Source of the DNA: Candidatus Vallotia laricis
GTDB taxonomy: Bacteria; Pseudomonadota; Gammaproteobacteria; Burkholderiales; Burkholderiaceae
DNA length: 64,000 nt
Assembly (NCBI RefSeq): GCF_020541325.1
Contig: NZ_CP047399.1
Coordinates: forward strand, 744,001 to 808,000
Direction: 5' to 3'
Shown here piece after piece: positions 38,854 through 49,122 of the stretch; the stretch's first letter is position 1, and every line of letters starts with the position of its first letter. The translations under genes and the position numbers were made by a program. Below the pieces are notes generated by a model, which saw only the letters and a list, made by a program, of their open reading frames with translations, did not search any database and was not told the DNA's origin.

Positions 38854-39510
38854 TTAGTGCTCGTGCAACCAATGCGCTAGCGATTCGACATCTCTAGCGC
38901 AAAAGTTAGGCTTTAGCTTTCCCAATTTCTCGGCTGGATGAGCGCCATAAGATACTGCCACAGCAGCAATTCCAGCGTTAGACGCCATCTGTAAATCGTG
39001 TGTTGTATCACCAATCATCAAAGTACGCGCAGCATCTTGCCCCAATTCTTGCATCAACGAATGCAGCATTGCTGGATGCGGCTTTGAGAAAGACTCATCC
39101 GCGCAGCGAGTTGCATCGAACATCGTCATCAATTGTACTAAGTTTAATGCGCGGTTCAACCCACCCCGTGATTTACCGGTCGCTATTGCTAGTAAATAAT
39201 CCGCAGCGCATAATTCATTTAACATCTCTCGAACACCGGGGAATAATTTAATGTGAAGATCACCGCTCAGATAATGAACCCGGTAGCGTTCAGCAAGAAG
39301 AAAATATTGGCTTGGATCGAGTGCGGGTACAGCGATCTGTAGCGCATCATGTAATTCCAGTCCAATAATATAGCTCGCTGATGCTGAGTCAGGTACCGGA
39401 AAGCCCAGGTCTTGACATGCTCGCTGGATACTGCGAATAATGTGTGGGGTTGAATCTATAAGCGTTCCATCCCAATCGAATACGATTAAATTAAACTGTT
39501 TTCGTGTCAT
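38854..39510 (-). CDS. HAD-family hydrolase, phosphoglycolate-phosphatase-like
   Basis: Predicted small-molecule phosphatase. Motif I FDWDGTLIDS has the nucleophile D12, motif II ATGKSRGGLNRAL, and motifs III-IV KPHPAML and MIGDTTHDLQMA. Length 218 is normal. It overlaps the rluC stop by 20 bp, so it is probably translated with rluC. The exact substrate cannot be told; Gph-like or general metabolite repair are the options. Confidence 0.88.
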   Translation of the reverse strand: MTRKQFNLIVFDWDGTLIDSTPHIIRSIQRACQDLGFPVPDSASASYIIGLELHDALQIAVPALDPSQYFLLAERYRVHYLSGDLHIKLFPGVREMLNELCAADYLLAIATGKSRGGLNRALNLVQLMTMFDATRCADESFSKPHPAMLHSLMQELGQDAARTLMIGDTTHDLQMASNAGIAAVAVSYGAHPAEKLGKLKPNFCARDVESLAHWLHEH

Positions 39511-40498
39511 TTACACTTAACATATCCGTTAATTGTTGCAGAAAGATAGCGCATTCCTCTGGCAATGGCGCCTCGAAGGTTAGAGGCGCGCCATGAGCTG
39601 GGTGCTTAATGTTTAGATGCCACGCATGAAGGAACATGCGACTTAATCCTGGCTTAGCACCGGGACGAGCGTGCAATTTGTTTAACAAAAAATTTCCATA
39701 CTTATCGTCACCAACAATTGGTAAGCGCAAATGCGCAAGATGCACGCGAATCTGGTGTGTTCTACCAGTCTGAAGCTTCACCTCTAATAGTAAATAATTA
39801 CCCAAACGCTGTCGCAGGTTGAGGATTGTATGCGAGGCTAATCCATCAAGCTGCACGCGAACGCGCCGTTTACCATCAGCACCCAAGTACTTGTACAAAG
39901 GTGCTTTTACCGAATGGCGTACACCCCACTCTGCTGGCCATGCGCCATATGCGCACACCAGGTATCGCTTATCTATCCGGCCCGTACGCATCTGATCGTG
40001 TAGGCCAATAAGCGCAGCACGTTTCTTGGCTAGCAACAGTACACCAGATGTTCCTCGATCAAGCCGGTGAACTAGTTCAAGCATGCTTGCATGAGGGCGT
40101 GCTGCTCGCATTTGCTCGATCACACCAAAATTCACTCCGCTGCCGCCATGTACTGCGATATCTGTTGGCTTATTTAATGCAATCAGGTAGTCATCCTCAT
40201 ATAGTACCGGGAACGTCGCAGCTGGCGCGCTTGCTGCGACGCTAGATAGCTGTTTCCATATTGGAGGAACACGTACGATATCACCAAACTTCAGCCGGTA
40301 TGAGGCGTCTATTCTGCCTGTATTAACTCGCACTTCGCCGCTTCGCAGAATCCGATAAATGTGACTTTTAGGAATTTTTTTGTATATGCGTAGAAGGAAA
40401 TTGTCAATTCTTTGGCCAGATGACGTGTCATCCACATTTATCCGCAAAACACGATAATCCGGAACAGCATCTCTTGAAATTTTGCCTAACTCATTCAT
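39491..40498 (-). CDS. rluC: 23S rRNA pseudouridine synthase RluC
   Basis: Makes pseudouridines in domain II of 23S rRNA. An S4 RNA-binding domain covers about 27-90 (GQRIDNFLLRIYKKIPKSHIYRILR region), then the RluA-type catalytic core with D147 in ELVHRLDRGTSG and later QTGRTHQIRVHLAH. Length 335 is normal. It is divergent from rne across a 743-bp intergenic region, as in many proteobacteria. Confidence 0.95.
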   Translation of the reverse strand: MNELGKISRDAVPDYRVLRINVDDTSSGQRIDNFLLRIYKKIPKSHIYRILRSGEVRVNTGRIDASYRLKFGDIVRVPPIWKQLSSVAASAPAATFPVLYEDDYLIALNKPTDIAVHGGSGVNFGVIEQMRAARPHASMLELVHRLDRGTSGVLLLAKKRAALIGLHDQMRTGRIDKRYLVCAYGAWPAEWGVRHSVKAPLYKYLGADGKRRVRVQLDGLASHTILNLRQRLGNYLLLEVKLQTGRTHQIRVHLAHLRLPIVGDDKYGNFLLNKLHARPGAKPGLSRMFLHAWHLNIKHPAHGAPLTFEAPLPEECAIFLQQLTDMLSVNDTKTV

Positions 40499-41241
40499 TC
40501 TGAATATACTTTATAAGATAAGCTATGCGTTTATAGCGGCGCTCCTGATAGGAGACGGGCTATTCAATGTAAGAAACCCGTTGTTATGCTATCTCGCATA
40601 CCAGGCTAGCTGCTTGCCTGGAATATAAGGGCAGCAAGTTGCACGCATATCGTTACGCGGCGCAGGGATATCGCCCACAGGTGAATTCGGCATCGTCAAC
40701 GATAATTCGGTAACGGAAATTTTGGTTATAAAGAGTTTTGCATCTAACTCACAGCACTTTACATTGACCAATATAGCACGTGTAAGCTGTGTGGATTGTG
40801 ATTAGCATGCGAAAAGCAGTCAGATCGAGCGGAGGTATACGCGAATAAGAAAAACACCCGGATTACGGAATTAGTTGTCCGTAATCCGAAGCTCTCCTTC
40901 GCGTGCATTTGTGTTATAGCTACCGATTAGGTAGAGGTGACTCATACGGTTTAATGCTGAGCTTACGGTTTGATGCCGGGCTTTAAGCATTTAATTACGT
41001 GATGTGCCTTGCATTGCCTACCGGGATTACCTACCGGGTTTTTCTATGCTGTGCTTTTAATTTATTCGCAGAAGATACCCGCGGTACGCTACTCTTTCGT
41101 TTACTCGTGTGCCAGCCAAGGAAATTCTTACCAGACAAAGTTTCCTGGTCGAGCGTGTTTTTTGACAAAAGGCGGCGCACCACTGCTTATCCGGTTTTAA
41201 TCTAGACCGTAGTAGGACGCTGGGCCGCACTGGAGCTGTTA
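40499..41241. other. rluC-rne divergent control region with long rne leader
   Basis: 743 bp without a gene. Near rne it carries a TTGACA (41162-41167) about 75 bp before the start, with only a weak -10. Further up are an 11-bp hairpin (40859-40888), a near-repeat ACGGTTTRATGC around 40.95 kb and a doubled TACCGGG at about 41.02 kb. In enterobacteria the rne leader folds and is cut by RNase E itself; a similar role here is inference. Confidence 0.5.
40859..40888. repeat. 11-bp hairpin in the rne upstream region
   Basis: Arms CGGATTACGGA (40859-40869) and TCCGTAATCCG (40878-40888) pair perfectly around an 8-base loop, about 350 bp upstream of rne and 360 bp from rluC. It might be a transcription or leader element of rne. 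Confidence 0.55.
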
Positions 41242-44200
41242 ATGAAACGTATGTTGTTCAACGCAACGCAGCAGGAAGAGTTGCGCGTGGCGATTGTCGA
41301 TGGTCAGAGACTAATCGATATCGATATCGAAACCGCTGGGCGCGAACAGCGTAAAGGCAATATCTATAAAGGAGTGATTGCGCGAATTGAGCCGTCGCTT
41401 GAGGCAAGTTTCGTTAACTATGGCGAAGATCGCCATGGTTTTTTGCCATTTAAAGAGGTGAACCGGCAGTATTTCAAGAATGATGTCGATATGCATCCCG
41501 TAAGAATCCAAGACGTGCTGCATGAAGGTCAGGAACTCATTGTCCAGGTTGAAAAAGAAGAGAGGGGAAATAAAGGCGCCGCACTAACCACGTTTATCTC
41601 ATTGGCCGGGCGCTATTTAGTACTAATGCCCAACAATCCGCGTGGCGGTGGCGTATCGCGCCGTATCGAAGGCGACGACCGGAAAGAATTGCGAGAAACG
41701 ATGTCGCAGCTTAAGTTTCCGGAGGGCATGAGTATGATCGCTCGCACTGCGGGAATTGGTCGTTCCGCCGAAGAGATGCAATGGGACTTAAATTACTTAT
41801 TGCAACTCTGGCGTGCTATTGAAACAACCGCAAGCGGCGCATGTGCGCCGCTGCTTATCTATCTTGAATCAAGCCTAGTAATCCGCGCAATTCGAGATTG
41901 TTTCCAACCGGATATTGGTGAGATCCTAATTGATACACAGGATATCCACGATCAGGCGCGCGCGTTTATGGAAGTGGTAATGCCAGACAATCTTGGTAAG
42001 GTAAAACGCTACCATGATGATGTGCCGTTATTCTCAAGATTCCAAATTGAGCACCAGATCGAGACAGCATATTCTCGCATTTTACCGTTGCTATCGGGCG
42101 GTGCCATTGTGATCGACCATACAGAAGCGTTAGTAGCTATCGATGTAAACTCCGCCCGATCTACTAGGGGCGCCGATATCGAAGAAACAGCTTTGCGCAC
42201 AAACCTGGAGGCGAGCGATGAAGTGGCGCGTCAGTTGCGGTTACGTGACCTAGGAGGGCTGATTGTGATCGACTTTATCGACATGGAATCGGCTAAAAGC
42301 CAGCGTGAAGTCGAACAGCGGTTTAAGGATTCGCTCAAGCATGATCGTGCCCGAGTTCAAATGGGTAAGATCTCGCGTTTTGGGCTTATGGAGCTGTCGC
42401 GCCAGCGGTTACGTCCAGCTCTGTCTGAGAGCAGCCACGTAACCTGCCAGCGTTGTAACGGCACCGGCCATATCCGCGATACTGAATCGTCGGCTCTACA
42501 AGTATTAAGACTTATTCAAGAAGAGGCAATGAAGGAAAATACCGCGGCAATCTACTGTCAAGTGCCAGTCGAGGTGATGTCTTTCTTATTGAATGAAAAA
42601 CGCCAGGAAATTAATAGGATTGAATCACGTTTCAAGGTTAACGTGTCGCTAATTCCAAATAAACATCTCAAAACACCACATTATAAGCTTGAGCGGCTAC
42701 GTTATCACGACGCTCGACTTGATGAACCCCGTGCGTCCTGGCGTATAGCCGAAGAGGCAGCGCGAGAGTTGGAGTTAGAAATTGATTGCAGTAAGCGTGA
42801 CAATGACGCAAAGCCGAAGCAGGAGGCCGCCGTCAAAGGAATTACCCCTGAAATGCGCGCACCCAGCACCGGACCGAGCTTGACATCAAAGTCGTCATCG
42901 TACACACCGATCGCACTGTCAGCTATAGCAAGTAGGGGGCTTATTGGGTGGTTTAGACGCATTTTTAGCGTAGAGTCCCTCACTAGGACTACCAAGGCTA
43001 TAGACCAAGGTATTCCAATGCAGCCTATCGGAGAGCGAGTTAGTAACATAACCAATCAAAACGCAGAATGTAACGCACTATATCGACAGAAACATCAGTC
43101 TGATAATCGTGCGTCGATACCTCATGTTGCTGCTCAATCGAGTCGTGAGTCCCGTCGTGATGAGCAAGGTATACAAGCCGGACGTATACCTAGCAACGAG
43201 CAAAATATGTGCGATACCCGAGTTTCACACCAGGAGCAGCAATCTAAAACCCGTATAAAGGCAAAACAACCAATTCGTATTGAACGGATAGTGAAATCCG
43301 ATCGTACAGAGGGCACTGAATGGGCCAGTGGTAGTGAGTATAGTAATAAATATACTGACCAGAACGGACGTAGTGAACAAGATACGCATAAGCGGTTAGA
43401 TCAACTGCCGATTGAGTTATTGCGCGATAAGGAGGGAGTCGCACAATCCCAGAAAGAGACAATTGGATTAACAAGTTCTAGCCTGATACCAGAAACTGAT
43501 TGCGTGCGAGACGGCGAAGAACGCCGACGCCGTCGGCGTGGACGGCGAGGTGGGAGACGCGAACATAGCGAGGGAGGGGTTAATATGATTGATGCCCAAG
43601 AGGTAATTGTAGAAAAAGAAAAAATGAGTTGCGCCGCATTGAACGCTATAGCCCATACTAAATCAGTAGATCAACCAGCATCGACTCACAGATACACTCC
43701 AGAGCTAGAGTCAGTAGTCGAACATGCTCCGGATAGATCCACCAAATCGATGGAAGCTAATCAATCTAGTGAATACTACTCAAGGTTACACATATCCGTA
43801 TCTGCTACCAAGAAACTAGAAATGATTACAACACAACCACTAGTTGTTAAACCGGAATGTGATGATCCGTACCCGGATCATCACATCACTAGTGAAGCTT
43901 CACAGACACAAGAACCCTTTCTTCGACCATCGTCGGCATCAACGGTAGTCATCACTGCTACTAAATCAGATCCGACTAAATTGGAATCAGTGGAATGCGA
44001 TAAGTCGGTGTTGCTACGAAGTGATAAACCAGCGCTAGTAATCTCGAAAATCGAAGATGAGTCGACTCGCGTTTGTGCCCCCGTTATATCGGATCAGATC
44101 CCATCTACGCAATCAGATAACATAGTGTATAGATGCGGTGAGGCGGGCTATGGGAAAACTATTATCGGCAATGAAGCGGTAGGCGTGTTGTCAATTGACA

Positions 44201-44385
44201 CTCTGACTCCGATTCTGGAATCTGCTGGACTGGTGTGGGTTCATACAGATCCAGACAAGCTGCGATCGATACAGAAAGCCTCGGAATCAGCTCAAAAGAT
44301 ATCGAGCAGTGATCGTAAACATAACCCATTATCCATGCCACCGATAGAATTAATGCAACAAGTTGAGACCCGACGCAGGCTATAG
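41242..44385 (+). CDS. rne: Ribonuclease E
   Basis: Endoribonuclease of mRNA decay and rRNA/tRNA processing, scaffold of the degradosome. The catalytic half has an S1 domain (about 35-120: GNIYKGVIARIEPSLEASFV), metal-binding D301 (AIDVNSAR) and D344 (IVIDFIDM), and the Zn-link C402/C405 in CQRCNGTGH. The second half (about 520-1047) is low-complexity with an arginine-rich segment near 760-775 and a conserved-looking end near GLVWVHTDPDK. Length 1047 and an intact frame mean the scaffold arm is retained despite genome reduction. A 13-bp perfect palindrome lies inside the scaffold coding region (43857-43886). Confidence 0.96.
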   Translation: MKRMLFNATQQEELRVAIVDGQRLIDIDIETAGREQRKGNIYKGVIARIEPSLEASFVNYGEDRHGFLPFKEVNRQYFKNDVDMHPVRIQDVLHEGQELIVQVEKEERGNKGAALTTFISLAGRYLVLMPNNPRGGGVSRRIEGDDRKELRETMSQLKFPEGMSMIARTAGIGRSAEEMQWDLNYLLQLWRAIETTASGACAPLLIYLESSLVIRAIRDCFQPDIGEILIDTQDIHDQARAFMEVVMPDNLGKVKRYHDDVPLFSRFQIEHQIETAYSRILPLLSGGAIVIDHTEALVAIDVNSARSTRGADIEETALRTNLEASDEVARQLRLRDLGGLIVIDFIDMESAKSQREVEQRFKDSLKHDRARVQMGKISRFGLMELSRQRLRPALSESSHVTCQRCNGTGHIRDTESSALQVLRLIQEEAMKENTAAIYCQVPVEVMSFLLNEKRQEINRIESRFKVNVSLIPNKHLKTPHYKLERLRYHDARLDEPRASWRIAEEAARELELEIDCSKRDNDAKPKQEAAVKGITPEMRAPSTGPSLTSKSSSYTPIALSAIASRGLIGWFRRIFSVESLTRTTKAIDQGIPMQPIGERVSNITNQNAECNALYRQKHQSDNRASIPHVAAQSSRESRRDEQGIQAGRIPSNEQNMCDTRVSHQEQQSKTRIKAKQPIRIERIVKSDRTEGTEWASGSEYSNKYTDQNGRSEQDTHKRLDQLPIELLRDKEGVAQSQKETIGLTSSSLIPETDCVRDGEERRRRRRGRRGGRREHSEGGVNMIDAQEVIVEKEKMSCAALNAIAHTKSVDQPASTHRYTPELESVVEHAPDRSTKSMEANQSSEYYSRLHISVSATKKLEMITTQPLVVKPECDDPYPDHHITSEASQTQEPFLRPSSASTVVITATKSDPTKLESVECDKSVLLRSDKPALVISKIEDESTRVCAPVISDQIPSTQSDNIVYRCGEAGYGKTIIGNEAVGVLSIDTLTPILESAGLVWVHTDPDKLRSIQKASESAQKISSSDRKHNPLSMPPIELMQQVETRRRL
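43857..43886. repeat. 13-bp perfect palindrome inside rne coding sequence
   Basis: Arms 43857-43869 and 43874-43886 (core TGTGATGATCCG) pair exactly around TACC. It falls in the unstructured C-terminal half, codons about 872-882, where the protein sequence is free enough to tolerate it. Confidence 0.7.
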
Positions 44386-44392
44386 CAGATAA

Positions 44393-44410
44393 CCCTTGCC
44401 CCGGCGAGGG
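44393..44410. terminator. GC-rich hairpin directly after rne
   Basis: CCCTTGCC (44393-44400) pairs with GGCGAGGG (44403-44410), with one G-T pair, 7 bp after the rne stop. The following CTCTTAG is not a clean T-run. Likely the rne 3' end. Confidence 0.55.
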
Positions 44411-45535
44411 CTCTTAGCCCATTATCTAGCAAGCGCACTTTTCACTCTACTAGTGAATTGATTCGGATTATCCCTAAATGAGCTGATTGCGGGGCAAATG
44501 TGTTCTTAAGCAGCTCGATATGTGCTATGGTAAACTACGTTTATTAGTTATAAAACCCCAATTTTTACTGCATTTATAGCATATGGTAAAGAATTTTAAA
44601 CTATAACTAGATTTTTTCTGTCACAGAATACACGGCTGCCCCTCCTAAACATGCTCGCATACAGTCATGCCGCAGTATAGACAACCATCGATGATGGTGC
44701 AGACCAAATAAGAAATAGTAGAGAGCTTATCGCGCTTGCGAGCTTGAGGTGCCAACTGCATGTGTTATACATTCCCCTGAATGATTTTCTTGTCTCTCTC
44801 TAAAAAGCCATGATTTTAAATGGGCACCACTAGATTTTCGACTTCTGACGAATTGCATTCGATAGGAGCATAACAGTAGTTTGCTATAAGAGGTACTTTG
44901 CTCTGCCCGAACATAGATAGTATTGATCTTAAGCGTAGTTCTCATCTGACTAGCGCACGCGAGCAGGTCAATACTGTAAACGCAGTAGTATATAGACTAT
45001 CTATAACGTAGACTCTACACGTGTGCAGTAATAGACTCAGCTGAGTAGAGCTGCATCCTACGGCGATTCGACTAGACTGACTCTTAAGATTCAGTCTTAC
45101 CTAAAATAGGTATATAAAGATACTGAATACTGTATTGTGCTCTACCTTCAAGACAATTGAGATTGTACTTGAATAATTTTCTGCAAAAACTTGATTATCA
45201 CCCTAGCTTATGTCGCTCATCAGGGCTGGCTAGTATTACCTGAAAATTGCACGCACTTCCTACGAAAGTAACGGGTATTCTATGTGCGATAAGTAATGCT
45301 GATTATTGTAGTATTTGAGAGATCATTAACCCTAGGTCGATTACCTCGAAAGAACGTAGTCTATTTGTGTTGTAACGAACTAATCGTTAAGTTATTAACG
45401 AGATAATTCTATTTAAATCTCTGTTTTGCGTATTCATTATTATTTTACGTAATTTTAAGATACGCGTCAGCACGACTATTCTCGGGAAGAATGGACACTA
45501 CTTCAATATAAAACAGGCCTTATATTTTTACTCCG

Positions 45536-45560
45536 ACATTAGTATCCTAGATACTAATGT
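45536..45560. repeat. Perfect 11-bp hairpin in spacer
   Basis: ACATTAGTATC (45536-45546) and GATACTAATGT (45550-45560) around CTA. No gene ends nearby. Confidence 0.6.
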
Positions 45561-45714
45561 ACCCGCATTGAATATGAACCAGTAAGACGTATACTAGCTC
45601 ATAGTACTTTGAGGTACTAGCTGGAGACGTTATTATTGAGAAGCTACACATCTATTTCGGGTGAGCAGTGAAAATACGGAATCATAGTAGACTGCTGCAC
45701 GTATCTAGAAACGA

Positions 45715-45733
45715 AGCGCTACTAAGTAGCGCT
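45715..45733. repeat. 9-bp palindrome AGCGCTACT with a 1-base centre
   Basis: Arms 45715-45723 and 45725-45733 pair exactly. It lies 115 bp after the rmuC stop, next to the C/G-run hairpin. Confidence 0.55.
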
Positions 45734-45760
45734 CATATGTGTTTCCGGAGAAGGAGAGAA

Positions 45761-45797
45761 AACCCATCCCCCACCCAAAACTGTATTGGGGGGGGTT
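45761..45797. terminator. C-run/G-run hairpin downstream of rmuC
   Basis: A C-rich left side (45761-45776, with five Cs in a row) faces eight Gs (45788-45795) across an AT loop. On the rmuC strand the structure is followed by GGGTTTTCTC, which ends in a short T-run. It lies 50 bp after the rmuC stop. The register of pairing is ambiguous because of the homopolymers. Confidence 0.5.
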
Positions 45798-45847
45798 ATG
45801 CAGTATTAATATCCGTGTATTAGACCTCTACTGGGCTTGTGGGGCCT

Positions 45848-47350
45848 TCATACTGAATCATCGATACCGCTCTGTAGCATTTTGGGCGTTTTCTCGTCAT
45901 CCTCCAGCAGTTCTGCAACTTTCTCTCCAGGTAGAGCTTCTACATCACGCAGTTTTCTATTCATCTGCCGTGTCCGAGTTTCGGCTAATTCGATTGATTT
46001 AGCAACGGTTGCAAGCTGATTCTTTGTTTTTGTTAAAACGTCTCCGAATTTTCCAAACTCCGTTTTTACTGCACCAAGCACTTGCCATACCTCGCTAGAG
46101 CGTTTTTCAATCGCCAGTGTACGGAAACCCATCTGCAAACTGTTGAGTAGTGCAGCTAGCGTAGTGGGTCCAGCAATCATGACTCGGTAATCGCGCTGCA
46201 GCGTATCAGTTAGCCCAGGTCTGCGTAAGATTTCCGCATAGAGTCCCTCTGTTGGTAGAAATAGCAGGGCGAAGTCAGTCGTATACGGCGGCGATACATA
46301 TTTATCTGTAATTGCTTTAGCCTCTAGCTTAACGCGGGTTTCTAGTGCTCGAAAAGCGTCTTCTAGACCAATAGAGTCGGCTCTATCCTGTGCTTCGATT
46401 AATCGCTCGTAGTCTTCGCGAGGGAATTTTGCATCGATTGGCAACCATACTGGTTGAGCATTATATTTCTCGCTTTCGTTCCGGCCTGGTAGCCTAATCG
46501 CGAATTCGACTCGCTCGTTGCTATGCGGCACCGTAGCCACATTTTTTGCATATTGATCAATCGTGAGCATCTGCTCAAGTAAAGCCTGAAGCTGAACCTC
46601 GCCCCAGTTACCACGTGTCTTAACGTTCGTTAACACCTTCTTCAGGTCACCAACTCCTGCAGCAAGGGTCTGCATTTCGCCTAAACCACGATGCACTTGT
46701 TCAAGTCGGTCCGATACCATCCTAAAAGACTCACCTAGGCGCTGCTCAAGCGTGGCGTGAAGCTTTTCATCAACAACGCGCCGCATTTCATCAAGCTTAG
46801 TTGAATTATTAGCCTCAATATCTTTGAGCTTTTTCTCAAGAGTTGCTCGCACCTCTGAAAGACGCCGCTCATTGCTCTCCGACAACACGGCTAATTGCTG
46901 GTTTAATGTATCGCTAAATCTCTTTAATGCAATAGCTTGCTCCTCGCGCGCATATTGCGCCTGCTGTTGCCCAGATAGACGAAAGGCATCAAGTTGCTGT
47001 GCATTGCTCTGCGTAAGTTTACTTAATTGCTGCGCGAAGCTATCAATCTGATTATTTTGCACCGTAGCGATACTTATAAGCTGTGCCGATAGCACTTGTT
47101 GTAATTGAGTAACACCGGCGCCTGCATCGGCTCTGGATACGCTAGAGCTTTCGAGCAACTGCGAGCGCAATTCACGCTCTAACTTTGCCTGGGCGTGTAC
47201 GAAGATATCGCCTAGTTCACGTAGGCGCTCCACGATCACCTGGAGCATTGCCTTGGTTGTCTTACTAAAATTACGTTTTCGTATCATGGACGCGAAAATA
47301 AATAGCGTAACAGCTAATACAACTACTGTAGCTAGGATAATCTTTAACAT
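45848..47350 (-). CDS. rmuC: DNA recombination protein RmuC
   Basis: Predicted nuclease-like protein that limits inverted-repeat-mediated rearrangement; its role is known mainly from Escherichia coli genetics. An N-terminal membrane segment (about 3-22) is followed by a long coiled coil (about 70-240) and the RmuC core with VKTRGNWGEVQLQALLEQML, LPIDAKFPREDYERL and FLPTEGLYAEILRRPGL. Length 500 is normal. It lies downstream of pncB on the same strand. Its presence is noteworthy because this window is full of long inverted repeats. Confidence 0.94.
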   Translation of the reverse strand: MLKIILATVVVLAVTLFIFASMIRKRNFSKTTKAMLQVIVERLRELGDIFVHAQAKLERELRSQLLESSSVSRADAGAGVTQLQQVLSAQLISIATVQNNQIDSFAQQLSKLTQSNAQQLDAFRLSGQQQAQYAREEQAIALKRFSDTLNQQLAVLSESNERRLSEVRATLEKKLKDIEANNSTKLDEMRRVVDEKLHATLEQRLGESFRMVSDRLEQVHRGLGEMQTLAAGVGDLKKVLTNVKTRGNWGEVQLQALLEQMLTIDQYAKNVATVPHSNERVEFAIRLPGRNESEKYNAQPVWLPIDAKFPREDYERLIEAQDRADSIGLEDAFRALETRVKLEAKAITDKYVSPPYTTDFALLFLPTEGLYAEILRRPGLTDTLQRDYRVMIAGPTTLAALLNSLQMGFRTLAIEKRSSEVWQVLGAVKTEFGKFGDVLTKTKNQLATVAKSIELAETRTRQMNRKLRDVEALPGEKVAELLEDDEKTPKMLQSGIDDSV

Positions 47351-47919
47351 ATACAGGGGTAATTGGTATCAGCGGGCTGTGTGCGTGAAAAGATAATTAT
47401 TGCGATTTATATCAATATCTGGTTTGGTAACAAACTGGCAAATCAGCTTAGATAGTGCATACTATACTAGTATAGTATGCTTCTCGCTGCGAGTTTTGCC
47501 TTGACTTAGAGAGCTGCCCACCTAGTAAAAGGGTAATTAATATAAAACATATTAAACTGTATTCTATTAATTATAGATCAGCTTCAAACTATTAATATCC
47601 ATTTAATATGCAGAATACAGCAGTAAGATAAAGTCTAATATCAAAATACAAAAACTATCTCATATTTTGCATCAGTGATATTAATGAGGAATTTATTCAA
47701 TATGGATATACGTAAGATATATAAGCTGTACGTATCCGCTTAAAGCTACTAATCAACTGGCCTATTACAGTATATAATTGAAGTTATAGTATATATTGCA
47801 GATAAGTGCTATAAATAGAATCATCCGCGAGGGGTGCACATGGCACTAGATTTCTGGGCATCACAGAGCAAGCGGGATTCTGATACCAAACGGGTAGCGC
47901 GTTTTCCATACCACTCGCA
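47351..47919. other. pncB-rmuC spacer
   Basis: 569 bp without a gene, AT-rich, with a fully palindromic 24-mer at 47457-47480. No clear promoter for rmuC was seen. Confidence 0.6.
47457..47480. repeat. Fully symmetric 24-bp palindrome
   Basis: GCATACTATACT followed at once by its reverse complement AGTATAGTATGC, with no central base. It lies 107 bp upstream of the rmuC start. It could be an operator for a dimeric regulator or a cruciform-type element; neither is shown. Confidence 0.65.
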
Positions 47920-49122
47920 TTATGCTTGCTTAGCTCTATCTGGCTGCGAGTCAATCTCGAACACCTGCTGTAAGTACGCGATATACGCAGGATTGTTACA
48001 CATATTTTTGCCGGGAGAATCGGAAAATTTTGCAACTGGCTGGCCATTGCATCGGACTATTTTCATCACGATCTGCAGTGGTATATAGCCTAGATCGTTA
48101 GTTAGATTAGTACCTACACCAAATGCTAGCTGGCATCGCCCTCGAAAACGCTCGTACAACTGTAGCACTTTTGGGATATCGAGTGCATCGGAAAAGACTA
48201 GAATCTTAGTATGGGGATCACATCGGTTTATCTCATAGTGTTCTAATAACCTCTCACCCCACTTAAAGGGATCGCCTGAATCGTGCCGCGCACCATCAAA
48301 TAGCTTACAAAAGTACATATCGAAGTCGCGCAGAAATGCTGTCATACCATAGACATCGGACAGCGCAATACCTAGATCACCCCGATATTCTTTAGACCAT
48401 ACCTCAAAACCAAAGATCTGCGAATCTCGTAGTCTAGTCCCTAGCGCCTGACAAGCCTGCAGATACTCGTGCGCCATTGTACCAAGCGGTGTCAACCCAT
48501 ATTTCATCGCGTAGTATACATTGCTCGTGCCAGAAAATTGTTTACCAAGCTGTCTCATTAGTGCTAAGACAACCTCCTCGTGCCACTGCTTGGAAAAACG
48601 GCGTCGTGTACCGTAGTCAGCAATCTTACAATCGGCATAGTTAGGCTTAGCGCCTAACATCGACATTTTGTCTATCAGCCGCGCGCGCCCCTCGTTGTAT
48701 GCTGGCGCGCGCTGCGTATTGCGGAAATAGACCTCATTGACAATCGCTAGCACTGGAATCTCAAATAAGATTGTATGTAGCCATGGCCCATGAACAACGA
48801 TCTCGATCGTGCCGTCAGTCTGAGTTGAAGGCCGAATACAAATATATTTCTCTTGAAGCTCGAATAGCGAAAGGAAATCGACAAAATCGCTCTTGATAAA
48901 GCGCAACTGACGCAAATAATAAAGCTCGTCATCGGAAAAGCGCAACCGGCATAATAACCCTATTTGCTCCTTAATCTCGTCTATGTATGGCACTAAATTA
49001 ATATCTCGAGTGCGACAATGAAACCGGTACTCAACGCTAGCAGCAGGAAAATGATGCAGCACAACCTGCATCATCGTAAATTTATAGAGATCAGTATCGA
49101 GTAAAGAAGTGATAATCATCAT
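47920..49122 (-). CDS. pncB: Nicotinate phosphoribosyltransferase
   Basis: Salvages nicotinate to nicotinate mononucleotide for NAD synthesis. Visible: [14 protein letters not shown] at the N-terminus, FGTRRRFS-like [14 protein letters not shown], the phosphorylatable histidine region [15 protein letters not shown], and [17 protein letters not shown]. Length 400 is normal. It is divergent from fdxA with 178 bp between the starts. Retention suggests the cell relies on nicotinate from its host. Confidence 0.96.
   Translation of the reverse strand: MMIITSLLDTDLYKFTMMQVVLHHFPAASVEYRFHCRTRDINLVPYIDEIKEQIGLLCRLRFSDDELYYLRQLRFIKSDFVDFLSLFELQEKYICIRPSTQTDGTIEIVVHGPWLHTILFEIPVLAIVNEVYFRNTQRAPAYNEGRARLIDKMSMLGAKPNYADCKIADYGTRRRFSKQWHEEVVLALMRQLGKQFSGTSNVYYAMKYGLTPLGTMAHEYLQACQALGTRLRDSQIFGFEVWSKEYRGDLGIALSDVYGMTAFLRDFDMYFCKLFDGARHDSGDPFKWGERLLEHYEINRCDPHTKILVFSDALDIPKVLQLYERFRGRCQLAFGVGTNLTNDLGYIPLQIVMKIVRCNGQPVAKFSDSPGKNMCNNPAYIAYLQQVFEIDSQPDRAKQA

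Larger units (their letters stand above)
44386..45847. other. Gene-free stretch between convergent rne and rmuC
   Basis: 1.46 kb without a recognisable gene. It contains the hairpins at 44393-44410, 45536-45560, 45715-45733 and 45761-45797 (own entries), plus weaker 7-bp ones at 45074-45097 and 45384-45401. Probably eroded coding DNA. Confidence 0.65.

Noticed and set aside
44727-44945. 72-codon minus-strand frame after rne
   Set aside because: No recognisable motif or context.
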